The notes beneath the pieces are model-generated. The model ran no database searches. It was given only the letters and a program-made list of their open reading frames with translations, and was not told the DNA's origin. The position numbers and the translations under genes were made by a program. A stretch of DNA of 10,595 bases from HyVt-560 sp964577195. GTDB taxonomy: Bacteria > Pseudomonadota > Gammaproteobacteria > UWMA-0217. The stretch spans positions 1 to 10,595 of the forward strand of contig CAZNYF010000099.1 of the NCBI GenBank assembly GCA_964577195.1. Direction: 5' to 3'. This document shows, in pieces, positions 7,079 through 10,595 of the stretch (the stretch's first letter is position 1; each line of letters opens with the position of its first letter).

Positions 7079-8563
7079 TTACTCAACCACTGAAGGTTGA
7101 GCACGATATTTAATCCACAGTCCAGTTATCAATACTGTAATGATGGGGCCTATGGACGCCATAGACAATATCCCGAACCCTTCCACCGCTCCGACCGCAG
7201 CACCTAATCCCAGCCCCATTGCCAACACCAATGGAACAGTGACCGGACCCGTTGTAACTCCCGCACTGTCCCAGGCAACATTGACGAATTCTTCAGAGGA
7301 AAATACGGTTAATATCAAGGCCAATAAATAGGTTGGAATGAGTAACCACGCCAGCGGTAAATCAAAGACAATCTTCATTACCCCGATAGCGATGCCGAAC
7401 CCTACGCCGATTGAAACCGCCGTCATCAGGGTTTTCTTCTTAAAAGCACCATTGGTTAAATGTTCCACCGTCATGCCCAAAGCATTTAGCGCAGGTTCNN
7501 NNNNNNNNNNNNNNNNNNNNNNNNNNNNNNNNNNNNNNNNNNNNNNNNNNNNNNNNNNNNNNNNNNNNNNNNNNNNNNNNNNNNNNNNNNNNNNNNNNAT
7601 CTCGGCGTAAGGGGTCCGTTCAAACCAATATGGTGCAACGTCATTCACTAAGTTTGTAGCTGCCAAAATAGCATCCACTGATACCGTGCTATGAATATAA
7701 ACCGCCAACAATTGCACCCCCATGATGGGGAATAACGAAGCCAGCGTGACAATACCAAAACCAGATAGTGACTGATTACCACTACCCGCAGCCGATGCAA
7801 TACCAATACCCAAGGCCAGCACCAGAGGCACTGTAACCGGCCCAGTGGTCACCGCGCCGCTATCCCAGGCAAGGCCGATCACACGACTAAGATGCTCATC
7901 CTGCATAAGATAGGTGGTAAGTGCCAGTGTTGGGATTATCGTCATGAAAATCATTGGCTTGAGGCTCCAGTCGTAGATGAAACGCAAGGTTCCCAGTACG
8001 GCTGCCAAGCCAACTCCACCACCTACGACCAGTACTAAAACGCCTGCCCAGTCATTAAGAATCGTGTAAAGATAAGGGGCTAATTGAGGGTCAACGTTCG
8101 AACCCGCTGCTTTTAACGCACCTATCGCGGGTTCAGCCAAAGTGACTCCGATGCCGAGCATGAAAACAATCAGCAATACGACGGGCAAAGTAGACTTTTG
8201 AGGCAGCTTATTACCAATTAGCCCGCCAAACGGCATCAGACCTAGGCGCAGTCCTTCCATAAAAAATATCAGTCCTATAATTACTGCGAATAACCCGGCC
8301 ACGATTACACCAATATCCAGTACATGCTGGCGCAAAATCAACATCTGGAACAGCGTTAAATAGATCGCCAACGGCATGACTGCACGGAGCTGCTCAAACA
8401 CTTTTGCTTTTAGATACGGCTGAATAAGTCGATAGGCGTCTGCACGCTTAATCTGAAATTTTTGATGTGCCGCTTCAGGAGAATTGGTTACTTCGTTGTA
8501 GCTAATCGTAGTGGTGTTAAAGCGTTCAAGTTGTACCACGTCATGATATTGAGCTTTCTTCAT
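7079..8563 (-). CDS. two-repeat DUF1538 membrane protein (interrupted by assembly gap)
   Basis: A polytopic membrane protein of the DUF1538 family, of unproven function and probably a transporter or channel. It has a cytosolic N-terminus of about 60 residues and two homologous halves. Each half carries an EPA motif (144-146, TLAEPAIGAL; 356-358, EPALNALG) and the signature WDS..VTTGPVTVPLVLA (233-250 and 431-448), then a glycine-rich helix and a GFGI segment. The Thr/Gly/Pro-rich signature in both halves looks like a paired re-entrant or substrate-site element. The gap 7499-7598 removes the start of the second half: the first half has about 85 residues between its start and EPA, whereas the gap leaves room for only 34, so the true protein is probably some 50 residues longer than the 494 written. 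AGGAAG lies 9 bases before ATG 8563. It is first in an operon with two P-II-like genes. Confidence 0.88.
   Translation of the reverse strand: MKKAQYHDVVQLERFNTTTISYNEVTNSPEAAHQKFQIKRADAYRLIQPYLKAKVFEQLRAVMPLAIYLTLFQMLILRQHVLDIGVIVAGLFAVIIGLIFFMEGLRLGLMPFGGLIGNKLPQKSTLPVVLLIVFMLGIGVTLAEPAIGALKAAGSNVDPQLAPYLYTILNDWAGVLVLVVGGGVGLAAVLGTLRFIYDWSLKPMIFMTIIPTLALTTYLMQDEHLSRVIGLAWDSGAVTTGPVTVPLVLALGIGIASAAGSGNQSLSGFGIVTLASLFPIMGVQLLAVYIHSTVSVDAILAATNLVNDVAPYWFERTPYAEXXXXXXXXXXXXXXXXXXXXXXXXXXXXXXXXXXEPALNALGMTVEHLTNGAFKKKTLMTAVSIGVGFGIAIGVMKIVFDLPLAWLLIPTYLLALILTVFSSEEFVNVAWDSAGVTTGPVTVPLVLAMGLGLGAAVGAVEGFGILSMASIGPIITVLITGLWIKYRAQPSVVE
7499..7598. other. assembly gap of 100 N
   Basis: Exactly 100 unknown bases, the usual placeholder for a gap of unknown size. 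Reading frame agrees across it as written. Comparison with the first DUF1538 repeat suggests the real gap is nearer 250 bases. Confidence 0.95.
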
Positions 8564-8584
8564 CGCGTTAGACTTCCTGTTTAC

Positions 8585-8794
8585 TTAGTTTAGCGCCTGT
8601 TTAATAAAATCTATGATGCGTGTACTGGGTAGAGAAACAGACCTATTTAATCTGATACACCCTTTATCGGTATTGATTGCCCTAAAAATTTGCCATCCAG
8701 ATAGGTTTTTTTGATACCCCAGCATAATGGCTAGTGTAATACTTTGCGCACTGAGATGAAAAATATTTCCGTTATCGTCACCGTAACCGAGCAT
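8585..8794 (-). CDS. doubtful 69-aa hypothetical ORF upstream of DUF1538 gene
   Basis: An open frame from ATG 8794 to TAA, 21 bp before the DUF1538 start. No recognised domain. The only Shine-Dalgarno-like sequence (GGAAAG) is about 13 bases from the ATG, which is too far. The tail LPSTRIIDFIKQAL faintly resembles the last helix of LysR regulators, so it could be a gene remnant. If it is not coding, 8564-8957 is a 394-bp leader and divergent promoter region. Confidence 0.25.
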   Translation of the reverse strand: MLGYGDDNGNIFHLSAQSITLAIMLGYQKNLSGWQIFRAINTDKGCIRLNRSVSLPSTRIIDFIKQALN

Positions 8795-8883
8795 TTAGTA
8801 TTTGATACTTTCCGCCAGGGTTAGAGCCGTTATCACTCTCAATTTTTCAACCTATCTCGTCTCCGGATCATCATCCGCTTTAG

Positions 8884-8897
8884 TGAGTAAATACTCA
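8884..8897. promoter_or_regulatory. 14-bp palindrome in the fic/DUF1538 divergent region
   Basis: TGAGTAAATACTCA, 6-bp arms around AA, ends 4 bases before the fic promoter repeats. Its size suits a dimeric repressor site. A smaller inverted repeat AGTAT-TTG-ATACT lies at 8797-8809, next to the start of the doubtful 69-aa ORF. Confidence 0.4.
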
Positions 8898-8901
8898 GAC
8901 C

Positions 8902-8931
8902 TTATATCGGGTTATATCGGGTATAATCGGG
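8902..8931 (+). promoter_or_regulatory. fic promoter with three tandem 10-bp operator-like repeats
   Basis: Three head-to-tail decamers, TTATATCGGG, TTATATCGGG and TATAATCGGG, have an exact 10-bp period, about one helix turn, so each would face the same side of the DNA. The third contains TATAAT at 8922-8927, a consensus -10 box; the matching -35 position (around 8899-8904, ACCTTA) is poor. Transcription would begin near 8935, about 23 bases before the fic ATG. A protein bound to the repeats would cover the promoter, so repression is likely. The wHTH of the Fic protein is the natural candidate. Confidence 0.6.
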
Positions 8932-8957
8932 TATGTTATCCAAAAAATGAGGAGTAA

Positions 8958-10007
8958 ATGAGAGAGCCGAACATTACTGTTGGCCAAGATATCTTGCAAC
9001 TTATCGCTGAAATTGATGAGTTTAAAGGCCAATGGCAGGCGCTTAAAACGCTGTCACCAGAACGCCTGCAACAATTACGCAAAGTCGCAACCATTGAAAG
9101 CGTTGGTTCATCAACGCGGATCGAGGGTGCAAAGCTCAGTGACGCGCAGGTAGAAAAATTGCTGTCTAATCTCGGTTCAACCTCTTTTAAAACACGTGAC
9201 GAGCAGGAAGTGGCTGGATATGCGGAAGTAATGGACTTGGTGTTCCAGTCTTATGAAGACTTACATTTAACTGAAAACCATATCCGTCAGTTGCATCTCA
9301 CCTTGCTTCGACATAGCTCAAAAGATGATCGTCACCGTGGTTCCTATAAAACGCTTTCTAATAGTGTTGTCGCCAAAGATGCTGATGGCCGAGAAATTGG
9401 CGTGATCTTTGAAACGGCAACGCCATTTGAGACACCCAGGGAAATGGAAGCATTGGTGCGCTGGGCATCCAAGGCCATTGAAGAATCGGCGATGCATCCG
9501 TTGCTAATCATTGCAGTGATCAATGTGGTCTTTTTAGCTATCCATCCTTTTCAGGATGGTAATGGCCGACTCTCGCGGGTACTAACCACATTGCTATTAC
9601 TACGAGCAGGTTACGAATATGTACCTTATGCCTCTTTAGAAAGTATTATCGAAGAAAATAAAGACCTTTACTACAAGGCGTTACGACGTACGCAAACGAC
9701 GCTTAAAAATGATACGCCAGACTGGTATCCCTGGGTTGGTTTTTTTCTACGTTGCCTGAAAAAGCAAAAAGCTAATCTGGTAATCAAGGTTGAACAAGAA
9801 AAAACTGAAAGCGATACATCATTGCCACTGCTTTCTGTCCAAGTGCTGAAACGTCTGGGAGAGCATGAAAGTTTAACCATTGCGCAGCTGGTCGAGCTGA
9901 CCGGCGCTAATCAAAATACCCTGAAAGTTAGATTACGAGAACTTGTTAAGGATGGTCGAATTAAACGTCATGGCAAAGCACGGGCGACTTGGTATCGCTT
10001 GCCTTAA
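8958..10007 (+). CDS. Fic family AMP-transferase with C-terminal winged helix
   Basis: A 349-aa COG3177-type Fic protein. Fic enzymes transfer AMP from ATP to hydroxyl groups of target proteins. Visible are an N-terminal DUF4172-like helical part, the inhibitory motif STRIEG (52-57, the [S/T]xxxE[G/N] pattern, with Glu56 expected to block the ATP gamma-phosphate site), and the complete active-site motif HPFQDGNGRLSR (196-207; catalytic His196, metal-binding Asp200, ATP-binding Gly/Asn/Arg). The inhibitory helix lies before the Fic core in the same chain, i.e. class II, so the protein should be self-inhibited and needs no separate antitoxin. Residues about 290-349 form a winged helix-turn-helix (IAQLVELTGANQNTLKVRLRELVKDG), implying DNA binding. 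GAGGAG sits just before the ATG. It stands alone, divergent from the DUF1538 operon. The target protein is unknown. Confidence 0.93.
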   Translation: MREPNITVGQDILQLIAEIDEFKGQWQALKTLSPERLQQLRKVATIESVGSSTRIEGAKLSDAQVEKLLSNLGSTSFKTRDEQEVAGYAEVMDLVFQSYEDLHLTENHIRQLHLTLLRHSSKDDRHRGSYKTLSNSVVAKDADGREIGVIFETATPFETPREMEALVRWASKAIEESAMHPLLIIAVINVVFLAIHPFQDGNGRLSRVLTTLLLLRAGYEYVPYASLESIIEENKDLYYKALRRTQTTLKNDTPDWYPWVGFFLRCLKKQKANLVIKVEQEKTESDTSLPLLSVQVLKRLGEHESLTIAQLVELTGANQNTLKVRLRELVKDGRIKRHGKARATWYRLP

Positions 10008-10110
10008 ATTTAAACCGATATGGCTCCCTTGCATGGAAATGGGGCATGGAAGCTAATACCTATCTCAAGAGCTACATTCATAAATTAGTAACGGGAAAAT
10101 TTGAGTGTCA

Positions 10111-10130
10111 GGTGCATCTCTAAAATAATT
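10111..10130 (-). repeat. dispersed TTTTAGAGATGCCC-type repeat, copy C (inverted)
   Basis: The minus strand reads AATTATTTTAGAGATGCACC, matching copies A and B with one substitution in the core. The TAG inside the motif is the stop codon of the MBL-fold remnant on the same strand, so part of this match may simply be coding sequence. Confidence 0.4.
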
Positions 10131-10450
10131 CCTGCTCCATTTCTCGATAAACAAAATTCAGGTTGGGTCGTTGATTTTGCTCGTACAATGGCACGGATTT
10201 CAAGTCATCAAACTGTGTTTGATCAATCGCCTGTTGCATATCAATATCGTCATCAATCGGCTTTGCCATGGTATCGCGAAGGCGCTGCATTATAGCTCTG
10301 GGTGCTACTGACCATTGGGAAGGGCGCCGTTTGCGCGCTGCCGTGGCCGGGGATCATCAGTTTTGCATCGCTGAAAGTTTCCAGTAGCCAGCTTTGCACC
10401 TCAATTGCCGCCTTTGAATGACCATCTGCCACTATGAGGTGGTCTAATAG
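10120..10450 (-). pseudogene. 3' remnant of an MBL-fold metallohydrolase
   Basis: Joining two minus-strand frames gives about 110 residues of a metallo-beta-lactamase-fold C-terminus. The first part has DHLIVADGHSK and KLMIPGHGSAQ, the zinc-site PGHG at 10340-10351, and runs to SY at about 10292. A single extra base near 10291 shifts the frame, after which MQRLRDTM continues and the protein ends NLNFVYREMEQELF with TAG at 10120-10122. This tail resembles SoxH-like or 'quinoprotein relay system' hydrolases. The 5' part, including the HxHxDH motif, is not present: the reading runs into the left end of an IS3-type element at about 10451. Thus it appears broken twice, by insertion and by frameshift, although the single-base shift could be a draft-sequence error. 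Confidence 0.72.
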
Positions 10451-10460
10451 ATGTGACCAG

Positions 10461-10490
10461 TCCAGTTAAGAGATAATCAACTTAACTGGA
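10461..10490 (+). promoter_or_regulatory. hairpin masking the transposase ribosome binding site
   Basis: TCCAGTTAAG (10461-10470) and CTTAACTGGA (10481-10490) are perfect 10-bp arms around a 10-base loop. The loop contains GATAAT (10472-10477), five of six matches to a -10 box. The OrfA Shine-Dalgarno GGAG (10488-10491) overlaps the right arm. A transcript entering from outside would fold and hide it; one started near 10484 would lack the left arm. Confidence 0.65.
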
Positions 10491-10499
10491 GAACACAAA

Positions 10500-10595
10500 A
10501 TGACCACAAGAAAGAAGTATTCAAAAGAATTTAAATTAGACGCAATCACTCTGGTGCTGGATCAGCACTATAGCCAGGCAGAAGCAGCCAGAAGC
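10500..10595 (+). CDS. IS3-family transposase OrfA, N-terminus (partial)
   Basis: Thirty-two codons are present before the window ends: MTTRKKYSKEFKLDAITLVL and then DQHYSQAEAARS. This is the standard start of IS3-family OrfA (InsE-like; HTH_Tnp_1), where RRKYSKEFKxxAVxLV and SxxxAAR form the helix-turn-helix that binds the terminal repeats. In full elements orfA is followed by orfB, whose DDE catalytic domain is made by programmed -1 frameshifting. GGAG at 10488-10491 is 8 bases before the ATG. Nothing can be said about whether the element is intact. Confidence 0.88.
   Translation, partial: MTTRKKYSKEFKLDAITLVLDQHYSQAEAARS

Larger units (their letters stand above)
10452..10595 (+). mobile_element. 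left end of an IS3-family insertion sequence (partial)
   Basis: The assigned left tip TGTGACCAGTCCAG at 10452 resembles the TG-starting ends of IS3-family elements; a hairpin and an OrfA start codon follow within 50 bp. The exact boundary is judged from where the MBL-fold reading ends and may be off by a few bases. The right end, orfB and target duplication lie beyond the window. Confidence 0.7.

Noticed and set aside
8902..8931. CRISPR-like repeat cluster
   Set aside because: The units are 10 bp and directly adjacent with no spacers; they overlap a promoter and fit operator sites instead.
10101..10295. 64-aa plus-strand ORF
   Set aside because: It is antisense to the MBL-fold remnant, which reads far better on the minus strand, and it has no ribosome binding site or known motif.

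Overview
The window reads as accessory chromosome of a Gammaproteobacterium, probably aquatic or marine. The signs are a CreD-type inner-membrane protein, a Lol-type lipoprotein with a PKD/REJ-like module, a P-II/DUF1538 gene set and an IS3-family element; base composition is moderate. The genus cannot be told from the sequence. It comes from a draft assembly: a 100-N gap at 7499-7598 falls inside a gene.

Layout. Positions 2-70 may be the 3' tail of an upstream gene. On the plus strand, 120-1763 encodes a lipoprotein with a probable DUF4185-like propeller and a C-terminal PKD/REJ-like domain. It is followed by creD (1999-3435) and an endonuclease/exonuclease/phosphatase (EEP) family protein (3589-4776). 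A 51-bp tandem repeat lies between the last two and overlaps the creD stop codon. A convergent minus-strand gene (4825-5871) encodes a BioF2/CelD-type acetyltransferase. The gene-free stretch 5872-6233 is rich in inverted repeats.

The minus-strand cluster 8563-6234 encodes a two-repeat DUF1538 membrane protein, then a P-II-like protein lacking the uridylylated T-loop tyrosine, then a second, diverged P-II-like protein. The gaps between them are 29 and 9 bp, so they look like one operon: a membrane transporter or channel with two cytosolic sensor subunits, by analogy with AmtB-GlnK. A doubtful 69-aa ORF precedes it.

Divergent from this cluster is a Fic AMP-transferase (8958-10007) with an N-terminal inhibitory motif, an intact Fic motif and a C-terminal winged helix. 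Its promoter carries three head-to-tail 10-bp repeats over a TATAAT box plus a 14-bp palindrome, which suggests autoregulation.

The right end is decayed. A minus-strand remnant of an MBL-fold metallohydrolase carries one frameshift and stops at the left end of an IS3-family element (from about 10452). The element's transposase OrfA starts at 10500, just after a perfect 10-bp-arm hairpin that overlaps its ribosome binding site. A 17-20 bp motif related to TTTTAGAGATGCCC occurs three times (71-90, 5930-5948, and inverted at 10111-10130) and is unexplained.
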